DNA of 64,000 nucleotides from Micromonospora sp. NBC_01813 (GTDB lineage Bacteria; Actinomycetota; Actinomycetes; Mycobacteriales; Micromonosporaceae): contig NZ_CP109067.1 in the NCBI RefSeq assembly GCF_035917335.1, positions 3,409,001 to 3,473,000 of the forward strand, given 5' to 3'. Position numbers and translations under genes: made by a program. Of this stretch, positions 32,212 through 40,790 are shown piece by piece. Position 1 is the first letter of the stretch. Each line of letters opens with the position of its first letter. Under the pieces are notes generated by a model. The model was given only the letters and a program-made list of their open reading frames with translations. It did no database searches and had not been told where the DNA came from.

Positions 32212-32960
32212 GCCGCACCTCCGGCGGAAACGGACTGGCTGGTGGTCGGGCCGGTCTGGCTCGCCGGGCGCGTCGGGCCGGTCGGGCGGCGTAGCCCGCG
32301 CAGGGCGTACACCAGGTCGGGGCGGGTCTTGGCGACGGTGAGCACGGTGACCGCCGCGATCAGCCCCTCACCGACACCGATCAGGACGTGCGTGCCGGTC
32401 ATCAGGGCCAGCACCTGCCCGAGCCCGAAGTCCTGCAGCGCGGTGGTCCCGCCGATGGCGTACTGCAGCACGAAGCTCAACGCGGCGGCGACCACGCTGA
32501 CCACCGACGCGACGAAGGCGGTGACCGCGAGGCCGGTCGGGGTCCGCGGCAGCACCCGCAGCAGGACGAAGATCAGCCCGTACGCGGCGGCGGTGCCGAC
32601 CAGGGCCATGTTGGTGACGTTCGGGCCGATGGCGGTGACCCCGCCGTCGGCGAAGAGCAACGCCTGCACGATCAGCACGATCGACACGCACAGCGCGCCG
32701 ACCCACGGGCCGACCAGCAGCGCGGCGAGCGCCCCGCCGAGCAGGTGGCCGCTGACCCCGGGCAGGACCGGGAAGTTGAGCATCTGGACGGCGAAGATGA
32801 AGGCGGCGACCAGGCCGGCCATCGGCGCCAACCGGTCGTCGAGGTCGCGGCGGCCACGGACCACGCAGTACGCGAAGGCGACGGCGGCGATGACGGCGTA
32901 ACTGATCGCTACGGGGCCGTTGAGCACCCCGTTCTGGATATGAAGTGCGAGGTGGTCCAC
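32208..32960 (-). CDS. cbiM: CbiM-like substrate-binding membrane subunit (Co or Ni)
   Basis: 250 residues from GTG 32960. Seven membrane helices and the conserved HIQNGVLNGP start, NFPVLPGVSGHLLGG, ALLFADGGVTAIGPNVTNMAL and TGTHVLIGVGEGL match the CbiM/NikM fold, with histidines placed for metal binding. Known members bind the ion with an N-terminal Met-His. Here five or six residues precede the His (MDHLALHI), and no start codon allows Met-His-Ile. The substrate cannot be fixed from sequence. A Nur-like repeat upstream hints at nickel. Confidence 0.88.
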   Translation of the reverse strand: MDHLALHIQNGVLNGPVAISYAVIAAVAFAYCVVRGRRDLDDRLAPMAGLVAAFIFAVQMLNFPVLPGVSGHLLGGALAALLVGPWVGALCVSIVLIVQALLFADGGVTAIGPNVTNMALVGTAAAYGLIFVLLRVLPRTPTGLAVTAFVASVVSVVAAALSFVLQYAIGGTTALQDFGLGQVLALMTGTHVLIGVGEGLIAAVTVLTVAKTRPDLVYALRGLRRPTGPTRPASQTGPTTSQSVSAGGAA

Positions 32961-33024
32961 GTGTTGCCTCCCGAGAAGGGGGTTCGGGCGATCGCCGGAT
33001 CAGCGTATTTCCCTGCTTCTGCTC

Positions 33025-33041
33025 TTGCATAGAGCTGGCAA
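33025..33041. promoter_or_regulatory. Nur/Fur-like operator candidate upstream of cbiM
   Basis: TTGCAT, five bases, TGGCAA. This resembles the Streptomyces Nur box (tTGCaa-N5-ttGCAA). Extending by one base gives CTTGC and GCAAG as perfect five-base arms. It lies 65-81 bases upstream of the cbiM GTG on one side and 55 bases before bcp on the other. The nickel-responsive reading is inference from the known motif. Confidence 0.45.
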
Positions 33042-33095
33042 GTAGCCAGTGATGGCGGCAGGTCGTCGGCCGGCCCGGCGGGTAGGCTCCCGGCC

Positions 33096-33587
33096 ATGAC
33101 CTCCGCAGCCACCGAGGGCCCCGTCCGCCTCGCGCCGGGCGATCCCGCCCCGGAATTCACCCTGCAGACCGACAGCGGCGACCAACTGGCCCTCAAGGAG
33201 CTACGCGGGCGCAACGTGCTGCTGTACGCGTACCCGTCGGCGATGACCCCGGGCTGCACCAAGCAGGCATGTGATTTCCGTGACTCGCTCGCCTCGCTGC
33301 AGGCCGCCGGCTACGAGGTGGTCGGCATCTCCCCCGACAAACCGGAAAAACTCGCCAAGTTCCGGGAGCGGGACGGGCTCACCTTCCCGCTGGTCTCCGA
33401 CCCGGACAAGACCGTGCTGACCGCGTACGGCGCCTACGGCGAGAAGCAGCTGTACGGCAAGACGGTCACCGGCGTGATCCGGTCGACCTTCGTGATCGAC
33501 GCCGACGGGCGGATCGCCAGGGCGCTCTACAACGTCAAGGCCACCGGCCACGTCGCCAAGCTCCGCCGCGACCTCGGCCTCGACTGA
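33096..33587 (+). CDS. bcp: Thiol peroxidase of the Bcp/PrxQ type
   Basis: 163 residues from ATG 33096. The active site AYPSAMTPGCTKQACDFRD gives peroxidatic C54 and, five residues on, resolving C59, the PrxQ arrangement. GDPAPEFTLQ and RSTFVIDADGRI are family markers. It reduces hydrogen peroxide and organic hydroperoxides with electrons from thioredoxin in the cytoplasm. Its promoter shares a 135-base spacer with the metal transporter operon. Confidence 0.94.
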   Translation: MTSAATEGPVRLAPGDPAPEFTLQTDSGDQLALKELRGRNVLLYAYPSAMTPGCTKQACDFRDSLASLQAAGYEVVGISPDKPEKLAKFRERDGLTFPLVSDPDKTVLTAYGAYGEKQLYGKTVTGVIRSTFVIDADGRIARALYNVKATGHVAKLRRDLGLD

Positions 33588-33674
33588 GCATCCCCCACCC
33601 CCCGACCCGCCCCGATCTCCGGACCCGAGTCCATGATCGACGACAATGTCGTACCCCATCAATAGTATTCGGTC

Positions 33675-34238
33675 ATGGGGAGAGAGAAATACACGCGTGA
33701 GCGGCTTGCCGCCGCCGCCGAGCAGTGCCACAACGTGACCGAGGTGCTGCGCCATCTGGGGATCCGGGTCAGCGGGGGCTCACATGCGCATATCAGTCGC
33801 CGCCTGAAGTTCTACGGCATAAACACTTCTCATTTCACCGGCAGTGCCCACAATCGAGGTCAGCGCGGGTATTACCGGTTGACCCCGCCGATGCTACTGG
33901 TCAGGCTCCCGAGAGGATCCCGGCGGACGCCGGGATTCCGGCTGAAGCGGGCACTGCTGTCGATCGGCGTCCCGGAGCGGTGCGCGGCCTGTGGGACCGG
34001 CCCGACCTGGCAGGACGCCCCGTTGACGCTGCACGTCGACCACGTCGACGGCGACTTCCTGAACAACCGGGCGACCAACCTGCGGTTGCTCTGCCCCAAC
34101 TGCCACAGCCAGACGGAGACCTACGCCGGGTCACGTCGCACCCTGACGACAAGCGAGCCGCCGGATCGAGCTGCCGGGACCGAGCCGGTCGTCGGCCAGC
34201 CCGAGATTCGGCTACCCTCTCCTCGACGCGTAAACTAG
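33675..34238 (+). CDS. HNH endonuclease domain protein
   Basis: 187 residues from ATG 33675. The N-terminal 70 residues form a small helical DNA-binding region (CHNVTEVLRHLGIRVSGGSHAHISRRLKFYGI, given here as parts: NVTEVLRHLGI and HISRRLKFYGI). The HNH motif follows: CAACGTGPTW, then LTLHVDHVDGDFLNNRATNLRLLCPNCHSQT, recognised through HVDHVDGD, N in RATNLR and CPNCHSQ. Two Cys pairs would bind structural zinc. It appears intact. Proteins like this can be stand-alone nucleases of mobile or defensive nature; its role is unknown. Its stop codon lies inside the tRNA-Leu promoter region. Confidence 0.85.
   Translation: MGREKYTRERLAAAAEQCHNVTEVLRHLGIRVSGGSHAHISRRLKFYGINTSHFTGSAHNRGQRGYYRLTPPMLLVRLPRGSRRTPGFRLKRALLSIGVPERCAACGTGPTWQDAPLTLHVDHVDGDFLNNRATNLRLLCPNCHSQTETYAGSRRTLTTSEPPDRAAGTEPVVGQPEIRLPSPRRVN
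34207..34236 (+). promoter_or_regulatory. Candidate promoter of tRNA-Leu
   Basis: TAAACT at 34231-34236 is a good -10, ten bases before the tRNA 5' end. A weak -35 (TTCGGC, 34207-34212) stands 18 bases upstream. The whole promoter would lie inside the 3' end of the HNH gene. Confidence 0.4.
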
Positions 34239-34246
34239 TAGCGTTT

Positions 34247-34320
34247 GGGGCCGTAGCCCAATTGGCAGAGGCACACGGTTTAGGTCCGTGACGGTGCGGG
34301 TTCGAGTCCCGCCGGCCCTA
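34247..34320 (+). tRNA. tRNA with UAG anticodon (tRNA-Leu), short variable loop
   Basis: The cloverleaf is complete. The acceptor is GGGGCCG with CGGCCCT (G1-U72), the D arm GCCCAATTGGCAGAGGC, and the anticodon stem CACGG with loop TTTAGGT, giving anticodon UAG (reads CUA, CUG). The T arm is GCGGG TTCGAGT CCCGC and the discriminator is A. CCA is not encoded. The variable region is only five bases (ACGGT), whereas leucine tRNAs normally have a long variable arm. Confidence 0.9.
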
Positions 34321-34364
34321 CACAGCACCAGTCACCCAGGCATGCACGGAGTCAGCACATCGCA

Positions 34365-34901
34365 ATGATTTCCCCACCGTCCGTACAGCTGGGTTTTGTC
34401 CTTGATCCGCCGCTCGACGCCGACCTGCGTGAGCGGCTGATCGCCGTCTGGGCGGATGCCACCAATGCCGGCGGCGCGGTGGGCTTCGTCGCCCCGGTGA
34501 GCGTCGCGGACGTCCGCCCGACCGCCGAGGCCGCCTTCGCCGGGGTCGCCGCCGGGATCGACCGGTTGCTCGTCGGCTTCGACGCCGCCGGGCTGGCCGC
34601 GTTCGTCTTCGTCACCAGCAACCGGTTCGACCTCAAGGAGCACTGGCGGGTCCTCAAACGGGTGGTGGTCGCGCCGGACCGGCAGGGTCGCGGCTACGGG
34701 CTGGCCCTGATGGCCGAGGCGGAGCGGGTCGGCCGGTCACTCGGCCTGGCGGCACTGCAGGTCACCATCCGCGACGGGCACGGTCTGCCCGCGTTCTACC
34801 GACGGTGCGGCTACCGCGAGGTGGGTCGGCTGCCCGGCGCGCTGCGGGTGGCCGACGGCGACGACCGGGACGAGATCATCATGTGGCGGGAGCTGACCTG
34901 A
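34365..34901 (+). CDS. GNAT-family N-acetyltransferase
   Basis: 178 residues from ATG 34365. The acetyl-CoA-binding motif A is VLKRVVVAPDRQGRGYGLALM, with RQGRGYG as the R/QxxGxG/A loop, and motif B is LPAFYRRCGYREVGR. These are the standard GNAT signatures. The N-terminal half carries the acceptor site and is not informative. The acceptor could be a small molecule or a protein. It is a single gene right after tRNA-Leu, with no operon partner. Confidence 0.87.
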   Translation: MISPPSVQLGFVLDPPLDADLRERLIAVWADATNAGGAVGFVAPVSVADVRPTAEAAFAGVAAGIDRLLVGFDAAGLAAFVFVTSNRFDLKEHWRVLKRVVVAPDRQGRGYGLALMAEAERVGRSLGLAALQVTIRDGHGLPAFYRRCGYREVGRLPGALRVADGDDRDEIIMWRELT

Positions 34902-34916
34902 CCCGATCGGGGCCGG

Positions 34917-35957
34917 TCAGCCGCAGTCCGGCGGCGGGTCGGCGAGCGCGGCTACCGGCTCGACCGATCCGGTGGCCGCCGTGCCGAAGCCCGCTGCACC
35001 GGCGGTTGGCGACGGACCCGGCGTGGCCGACCCGGTGGGCGTTGGACTCGCCGTCGGTGACTGGGCGGCCGACGGGGTGGCCGGCGCCGTCGACCGCTCA
35101 CCGGACCCGCCGGAAGCCGAGGTGGAACCGGACGACGAGCCCGACGACGAACCGGATCCCGGTTCCGATCCGGTGGCCGAGCCCGATCCTGAGCCGGCGC
35201 CGTACAGCCGGACGTCGGTCGTCTGGGTCTGCTCCGGTGCCAGTTTGATGCCGGACACGGTGGCCTGGTTGCCGGCCACATCGGTGACCCGCAGCGTGTA
35301 CGGGCCAGGTCCGAGCCCGTCGGAGATCCAGTAGTTGTAGTCGTGCCGGACCAGTTTCCGGAAGCCGGAGCCGACCTTCGCCTCGACCGTCGCCAGCGGG
35401 TTGCCGTGGTTGGTGACCCGTACGGCGAACCACCACTGCGAGGCACCTTCCTTGACCCGGAACGCGAGTGGCCCGGTCGACGGGTCGACCACGGCCCGGT
35501 AGCTGACGCTGACGATGCCCTGCACCGGGTCGGCGATCCGGGCGAAGGCTTCCCGGGACAGGTCGATGTGGCCGGTGGCGCACTCCGGGCACTGGTCCAT
35601 GACGACGACCCGGACGCTGCCGCGTGGGCCGGTGACGTCGAGATGTCCGCCGCAGGCGGCGGCGTCGGCGTACTCGCCGGGGCCGAGCGCGACGTACATC
35701 CGGTCGGCCGGGGCGCTGTCGAAGGAGCAGTTGCCGCCCTGGCCCTGCGAGTCGTAGAAGGTCGCCTTGCCCTGGTAGGTGGTGCCGCCGGCCGGTGGTG
35801 CGGCGCAGGCCGGGCTGGCCCCGACCTGCGCGGCGAGCAGCAGGCCGAGCACGGCGGCGCCGGTCGCCGCGCCGCCGCCGGCGAGCCAGCGGGTCCGCGC
35901 TGTCGCGCCGGACCAGCGGGTCCGGCGGGCATGGGCACCTGGTCCGTCGTCGGTCAC
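34917..35957 (-). CDS. Secreted expansin-like (EXLX) protein
   Basis: 346 residues from GTG 35957. A Sec signal peptide with hydrophobic core AAVLGLLLAAQV ends near the Cys of PACAAP. A double-psi beta-barrel follows with GKATFYDSQGQGGNCSF, ACGGHLDV and VVVMDQCPECATGHIDLS, which includes the expansin HxD. A CBM63-like second domain spans about 165-255 with Trp pairs (WWFAVRVTNHGNP, NYWISDGLG). The end is a Ser/Gly/Pro/Thr-rich tail of about 85 residues. Bacterial expansins loosen cellulose and bind plant walls without hydrolysis. A soil or plant-associated lifestyle fits. Confidence 0.87.
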   Translation of the reverse strand: MTDDGPGAHARRTRWSGATARTRWLAGGGAATGAAVLGLLLAAQVGASPACAAPPAGGTTYQGKATFYDSQGQGGNCSFDSAPADRMYVALGPGEYADAAACGGHLDVTGPRGSVRVVVMDQCPECATGHIDLSREAFARIADPVQGIVSVSYRAVVDPSTGPLAFRVKEGASQWWFAVRVTNHGNPLATVEAKVGSGFRKLVRHDYNYWISDGLGPGPYTLRVTDVAGNQATVSGIKLAPEQTQTTDVRLYGAGSGSGSATGSEPGSGSSSGSSSGSTSASGGSGERSTAPATPSAAQSPTASPTPTGSATPGPSPTAGAAGFGTAATGSVEPVAALADPPPDCG

Positions 35958-36011
35958 GAAACGTGATGCTGCCCTACTGCGACGTACCGGGGCAACAGTC
36001 CTAAGTGAGAC

Positions 36012-36842
36012 CTAAGAGTCGGGGACGGCCGGGGATTGCACCGGGTCACCGACGGCGATCCGGCCGGTGCCGTCCGGGATGATGTTCATCCCGAACAGGA
36101 CACCTTTGGGGCCGCGATGATGCTGGGCGAGGATCCGTAGTGGCTGGTGGCCGCGTTCGCCGGTGTCCTGGTCGGTGGTGGTGACCACGCAGCGGGTGCA
36201 GGTCTTGGCCACCCGGAACGCGACGTCGCCGATCCGGATCCGTTGGCCGAGCCAGGCGTCCTCGGCCCAGGCCGGCGCTCCGGTGATCACCAGGTTGGGG
36301 CGGAACCGGTGCATCGGCAGCGGCGCGGCCGGGTCGCCGGTCTCGACGAGCCAGTCGTTGACGGCGTCCAGCGACGCGGTGTTGGTCAGCAGCAGCGGGT
36401 AGCCGTCGGCGAAGCTGACCACGTCGCCGGGGCGGCCGACGTCGGGGTTGACGGCCCGCACCGTCGGGTCGGCGAGCCAGACCAGCCGGGCCGGGCGGCC
36501 GAGCAGTTCACTGAGCCAGTCGTGGGTGGCCGGGTCGGCGAGGCGGGCGGGGACCGGGTCCTTGGCCCGGAAGACCCGCACCTGCACCGGCTCGCCGTCG
36601 ACCGGCGCGGGCACGGCGAGCGCCGGCCGGCCGGCGGTGTGCAGGGTGAGCCCGTCGGCGGCGGGTCGGGGGTGGACGGTGACCAGGGCGGGGACCTCGC
36701 GCTGGGTGAGTCCGACACCGTCCGGGTCGACGATCATCCAGCGTCGGTCGCCGGCCAAACCCCAGGGCTCGACCCGGGCGGCGTCGTGGTCGAGCCGGCG
36801 ACACCCCTTGACCGGGTACGTGTACAGCGCAGCGACCCGCAT
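36012..36842 (-). CDS. MOSC-domain protein (YcbX-like)
   Basis: 276 residues from ATG 36842. The N-terminal beta-barrel domain starts VAALYTYPVKGCRRLDHDAARVEPWGLAGDRRW (key parts YPVKGC and GLAGDRRWMIVD). The MOSC domain holds HRFRPNLVITGAPAWAEDAW and VAKTCTRCVVTTTDQDTGE, with the molybdenum-binding Cys in the latter. YcbX-type enzymes use molybdenum cofactor to reduce N-hydroxylated compounds. It is divergent from the hut regulator with 58 bases between. Confidence 0.9.
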   Translation of the reverse strand: MRVAALYTYPVKGCRRLDHDAARVEPWGLAGDRRWMIVDPDGVGLTQREVPALVTVHPRPAADGLTLHTAGRPALAVPAPVDGEPVQVRVFRAKDPVPARLADPATHDWLSELLGRPARLVWLADPTVRAVNPDVGRPGDVVSFADGYPLLLTNTASLDAVNDWLVETGDPAAPLPMHRFRPNLVITGAPAWAEDAWLGQRIRIGDVAFRVAKTCTRCVVTTTDQDTGERGHQPLRILAQHHRGPKGVLFGMNIIPDGTGRIAVGDPVQSPAVPDS

Positions 36843-36864
36843 GCCGGTAACGATAGCGGCAGCA

Positions 36865-36894
36865 TTGCCGACTGAAAGATTTTATGCATACAGT
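36865..36894 (+). promoter_or_regulatory. Candidate promoter and operator of the hut operon
   Basis: TTGCCG (36865-36870) and TACAGT (36889-36894) are separated by 18 bases. The start would fall at or next to GTG 36901, suggesting a leaderless transcript. An eight-base palindrome TATGCATA (36883-36890) overlaps the spacer and -10 and is a possible site for the RpiR-type regulator. Confidence 0.42.
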
Positions 36895-36900
36895 GTCGTG

Positions 36901-37800
36901 GTGAATGACAGTGACGTCATACCGGTCGCTTCGGCCGAACGGGTGCTCGACCTGTTCACCGGCGTACGACTCACTCCCACCCAGCGACGGATCGCGCACA
37001 GCCTGGTGCAGCACGCCGGCTCCGCCGCCTTCCTGTCCGCCGCCGAGGTCGCCGAGCTGGCCCGGGTCAGCCAACCCTCGGTCACCCGGTTCGCGATGGC
37101 CCTCGGCTACGACGGCTACCCGGCACTACGCCGCCGGCTGCGCGAGTTCGCCGTCAACCCGCCCGCCGACCCGCCCGCACCGCGCGGCGAGTCCCGCCGG
37201 GGCGGCCGGCGTCCGTTCGCCGCCGACAACGAGATGCAGCGGGCGATCCGGGCCGAGGCCCGGCACCTCAGCATGCTCGCCGACCAGCTCGGCGAACGGG
37301 ACCGGCTCACCGCCGCCGGCACCGTGCTTGCCGGCAGCGATCCGCTGCCGGTGCTCGGGCTGCGGGCCGCCGCACCGCTGGCCAACTACTTCGGCTTCTT
37401 CGCCGCCAAGGTCCGCCCGGACGTACGGGTCCTCGACAACGGCGGCAGCCTGCTGCCGGAGCGCCTCGAGCAGGCCCGGGAGGCCGGCGCGACCGCGCTG
37501 CTGGCGATCGTGCTCCCCCGCTACCCCCGCGAGGCCGTCGACGCGTTGGCGCAGGCGCGCGCCCTCGGCCTGGCGGTGGTGCTGATCACCGACTCGGCGC
37601 TGAGCCCGGCGGCCGAACACGCCGACCTGGTGCTCCCCACCCCGGTCGGCGACCAGCTGGTGTTCGACCTGCACGCCGCACCGATGGCGATGGCGATGGT
37701 GCTGCTGCAGGCGATCTGCGACGCCGCGCCCGGCGAGGCGCAGCGCCGGCTGGAGCAGTTCGAACGCTCCGCCAGCCAGCGCAACGTGTTCATCGACTGA
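36901..37800 (+). CDS. MurR/RpiR-family regulator of histidine utilisation
   Basis: 299 residues from GTG 36901 (GTG 36898 also possible). The N-terminal RpiR helix-turn-helix includes RIAHSLVQHAGSAAFLSAAEVAELARVSQPSVTRFAMALGYDGYP, recognisable by LARVSQPSVTRFAMALGYDGYP parts such as VSQPSVTRF. The C-terminal SIS domain (about 125-260) normally binds a phosphosugar, but hut-linked members are thought to sense a pathway intermediate. It precedes hutU by 30 bases in the same direction and likely controls the operon and itself. Confidence 0.86.
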   Translation: MNDSDVIPVASAERVLDLFTGVRLTPTQRRIAHSLVQHAGSAAFLSAAEVAELARVSQPSVTRFAMALGYDGYPALRRRLREFAVNPPADPPAPRGESRRGGRRPFAADNEMQRAIRAEARHLSMLADQLGERDRLTAAGTVLAGSDPLPVLGLRAAAPLANYFGFFAAKVRPDVRVLDNGGSLLPERLEQAREAGATALLAIVLPRYPREAVDALAQARALGLAVVLITDSALSPAAEHADLVLPTPVGDQLVFDLHAAPMAMAMVLLQAICDAAPGEAQRRLEQFERSASQRNVFID

Positions 37801-37830
37801 CATCAGCTGACATCGGAAGGGACCCACGAG

Positions 37831-39549
37831 ATGGCTGAGCTGATCCGGGCGGCGCGCGGCGCCACCCGTACCGCCAAGGGGTGGCCGCAGGAGGCCGCGC
37901 TGCGGATGCTGATGAACAACCTGGACCCGGACGTGGCCGAACGCCCCGACGATCTGGTGGTGTACGGCGGCACCGGCCGGGCGGCCCGCGACTGGCCGTC
38001 CTACCACGCCCTGGTCCGTACGTTGACCGAGCTGGCCGACGACGAGACGCTGCTGGTCCAGTCGGGTCGGCCGGTCGGGGTGCTGCGCACCCACGAGTGG
38101 GCGCCCCGGGTGCTGCTGGCCAACTCCAACCTGGTCGGTGACTGGGCCACCTGGCCGGAGTTCCGCCGGCTGGAGCAGCTCGGGCTGACCATGTACGGGC
38201 AGATGACCGCCGGTTCGTGGATCTACATCGGCACCCAGGGCATCCTGCAGGGCACCTACGAGACGTTCGCGGCGGTCGCCGCGAAACTGGCCGCCGGCGG
38301 CACACCCGCCGAGGTCGCCCCGGACCCGACCGCCCCACCGGCCTGGATCGACCAGGTCGGCACGGCATCGCTGGCCGGCACGCTCACGTTGACCGCCGGC
38401 TGCGGCGGGATGGGCGGGGCGCAGCCGCTCGCCGTCACCATGAACGGCGGGGTGTGCCTGATCGTCGACGTCGACCCGCAGCGGCTGGCCCGCCGGGTCG
38501 CCACCCGCTACCTGGACACCGTCGCCGGTTCGTTGGACGAGGCGGTCGCCCTGACCCAGGCGGCCCGGCGGGACCGGCGGGCGCTGTCGGTCGGCGTGGT
38601 CGGCAACGCGGCGATGGTCTTCCCGCAACTGCTGGCCGACGGCGTCGAGATCGACATCGTCACCGACCAGACCAGCGCACACGACCCGCTGAGCTATCTG
38701 CCGGTCGGCGTCGAGGTGGCCGACGCGGCCGAGTACGCCCGCCGGGCGCCGCAGGAGTACACCGAACGGGCCCGGGAGTCGATGGCCCGGCAGGTGGCGG
38801 CGATGGTCGGTTTCGCCGACGCCGGCGCGGAGGTCTTCGACTACGGCAACTCGATCCGCGACGAGGCCCGGCTCGGCGGCTTCGACCGGGCGTTCGACTT
38901 CCCCGGTTTCGTCCCGGCGTACATCCGGCCGTTGTTCTGCGCCGGCAAAGGGCCGTTCCGGTGGGCGGCGCTCTCCGGTGACCCGGCCGACATCGCCGCC
39001 ACCGACCGGGCGATCCTCGACCTGTTCGGCGACAACGAGTCGCTGGCCCGCTGGATCCGGCTGGCCGGTGAGAAGGTGGCGTTCCAGGGGCTGCCGGCGC
39101 GGATCTGCTGGCTCGGGTACGGCGAGCGGGAACTCGCCGGGGTGCGGTTCAACGAGATGGTCGCCAGCGGTGAACTGGCCGCCCCGGTGGTGATCGGCCG
39201 GGACCATCTGGACTGCGGCTCGGTCGCCTCCCCGTACAGGGAGACCGAGGCGATGGCCGACGGCTCGGACGCGATCGCCGACTGGCCGCTGCTCAACGCC
39301 CTGGTCAACACCGCCAGCGGCGCTTCCTGGGTGAGCATCCACCACGGCGGCGGAGTCGGTATCGGCCGGTCGCTGCACGCCGGTCAGGTCTGCGTCGCCG
39401 ACGGGTCTGCGCTGGCCGGGCAGAAGATCGAGCGGGTGTTGCGCAACGATCCCGCCACCGGGGTGCTGCGCCACGTCGACGCCGGATATCAACTGGCCGG
39501 CGACGTCGCCACCGCGCACGACCTGCCGATCCCGATGAGGCACCGATGA
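37831..39549 (+). CDS. hutU: Urocanate hydratase
   Basis: 572 residues from ATG 37831, with GGAAGGG upstream; normal length. NAD+-binding and family motifs are clear: [48 protein letters not shown], and the catalytic-region [17 protein letters not shown] with [15 protein letters not shown]. The enzyme hydrates urocanate to imidazolone propionate, step two of histidine breakdown. The stop overlaps the next start (ATGA, 39546-39549). Confidence 0.97.
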   Translation: MAELIRAARGATRTAKGWPQEAALRMLMNNLDPDVAERPDDLVVYGGTGRAARDWPSYHALVRTLTELADDETLLVQSGRPVGVLRTHEWAPRVLLANSNLVGDWATWPEFRRLEQLGLTMYGQMTAGSWIYIGTQGILQGTYETFAAVAAKLAAGGTPAEVAPDPTAPPAWIDQVGTASLAGTLTLTAGCGGMGGAQPLAVTMNGGVCLIVDVDPQRLARRVATRYLDTVAGSLDEAVALTQAARRDRRALSVGVVGNAAMVFPQLLADGVEIDIVTDQTSAHDPLSYLPVGVEVADAAEYARRAPQEYTERARESMARQVAAMVGFADAGAEVFDYGNSIRDEARLGGFDRAFDFPGFVPAYIRPLFCAGKGPFRWAALSGDPADIAATDRAILDLFGDNESLARWIRLAGEKVAFQGLPARICWLGYGERELAGVRFNEMVASGELAAPVVIGRDHLDCGSVASPYRETEAMADGSDAIADWPLLNALVNTASGASWVSIHHGGGVGIGRSLHAGQVCVADGSALAGQKIERVLRNDPATGVLRHVDAGYQLAGDVATAHDLPIPMRHR

Positions 39550-40790
39550 GCGACCCGCTGGTCGGGCGGTTCCGCACGCTGTGGGCGGAGCTGGCCGGCA
39601 TCGGCCGGGATCCGGCCACCGGCGGCTACCTGCGGTACGCCTGGTCGCCGGCCGAGCTGGCCTGCCGGGACTGGTTCGTCGCCGAGGCGACCAGCCGAGG
39701 ACTTGCGGTGCGGGCCGACGGCAACGGCAACCTGTGGGCCGACTGGGTGCCGCCCGGGGTGGACCCGGCCAGCCCGGCAGTGGTCACCGGCAGCCACTTC
39801 GACTCGGTGCCCTACGGCGGCGGCTACGACGGCCCGCTCGGCATCGTGTCGGCGCTGCTCGCCGTCGACGAGCTGCGGGAGCAGGGCTTCGTCCCGGCCC
39901 GACCGGTCACCGTCGCCGCGTTCGCCGAGGAGGAAGGCTCCCGGTTCGGGCTGGCCTGCCTCGGGTCGCGGCTGCTCACCGGCGGCATCACCGCCGCCCG
40001 TGCGCTGGCGCTGACCGACGCGGCTGGGGTGACACTGGCCGAGGCGATGCGGGCGGCGGGGGCCGATCCGGCGGCGGCCGGCCCGGATCCGGCGCGGCTG
40101 GCCCGGATCGGGGCCTTCGTCGAGTTGCACGTCGAGCAGGGGCGGGCATTGGTGGACCTCGCCGCCCCGGTCGGGGTGGCCAGCATGATCTGGCCGCACG
40201 GACGGTGGCGGCTGGAGTTCACCGGCGCCGGCGACCACGCCGGCACCACCCGGATGGTCGACCGCCGGGATCCGATGCTGACCTGCGCGCACACGGTGCT
40301 CGCCGCCGACGCCCAGGCCCGGCGGCTCGGCGGGCACGCCACCATCGGCCGGGTCGAGGTGCGACCGAACGCCACCAACGCGGTCCCGGCCCAGGTGCAC
40401 GCCTGGTTGGACGCGCGGGCCGCCGACCCGGGGACTCTGGCCGAGCTGGTCGAGGCGATCACCGCCGAGGCGACGACGCGGGCCGCCTCGGACGGCACGA
40501 CGGTCGCCGTGACGGCCGAGTCGGACAGTCCACTGGTGGCGTTCGACTCGGCGTTGGCCGAGCGGGCGCGCACGGCGGTCGGATCGGGGCTGCGGGTCGA
40601 CGTGCCGGTGCTGCCGACCGCTGCCGGGCACGACGCCGGGATCCTCGCCGGGCACGTACCGACCGCGATGATCTTCGTGCGGAATCCGACCGGGGTGTCG
40701 CACGCCCCCGGCGAGTACGCCACCGACGACGACTGCGCCGCCGGGGTCCGGGCGCTCGCCGCCACGCTCGCCGAACTGGCCGCCAAATGA
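39546..40790 (+). CDS. M20-family amidohydrolase, likely N-formylglutamate deformylase of the hut pathway
   Basis: 414 residues from ATG 39546. It belongs to the allantoate amidohydrolase/N-carbamoylase branch of M20 peptidases: [18 protein letters not shown] gives metal ligands H84 and D95, [10 protein letters not shown] the catalytic and metal glutamates, and ELHVEQG and HDAGILAG further ligands. Annotation by similarity would say allantoate amidohydrolase. No purine genes are near, and it sits between hutU and hutF. HutF makes N-formylglutamate, for which no HutG is present, so this enzyme is inferred to hydrolyse it to glutamate and formate. Confidence 0.85.
   Translation: MSDPLVGRFRTLWAELAGIGRDPATGGYLRYAWSPAELACRDWFVAEATSRGLAVRADGNGNLWADWVPPGVDPASPAVVTGSHFDSVPYGGGYDGPLGIVSALLAVDELREQGFVPARPVTVAAFAEEEGSRFGLACLGSRLLTGGITAARALALTDAAGVTLAEAMRAAGADPAAAGPDPARLARIGAFVELHVEQGRALVDLAAPVGVASMIWPHGRWRLEFTGAGDHAGTTRMVDRRDPMLTCAHTVLAADAQARRLGGHATIGRVEVRPNATNAVPAQVHAWLDARAADPGTLAELVEAITAEATTRAASDGTTVAVTAESDSPLVAFDSALAERARTAVGSGLRVDVPVLPTAAGHDAGILAGHVPTAMIFVRNPTGVSHAPGEYATDDDCAAGVRALAATLAELAAK

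Noticed and set aside
32961-33095. Cobalamin riboswitch before cbiM
   Set aside because: The spacer is too short for the full aptamer and I do not see the B12-box sequence.
33675-34238. Homing endonuclease of an intron or intein
   Set aside because: The HNH protein is an independent intact gene between bcp and tRNA-Leu; neither neighbour is interrupted.
37126-39543. Minus-strand frame of 805 codons opposite the regulator and hutU genes
   Set aside because: Antisense shadow of the well-recognised hutU gene; low-complexity Gly/Arg/Val/Asp text without family features.
39546-40790. Allantoate degradation gene
   Set aside because: Sequence similarity alone would suggest it, but the gene is embedded by overlaps in a complete hut operon and no purine catabolism gene is near.
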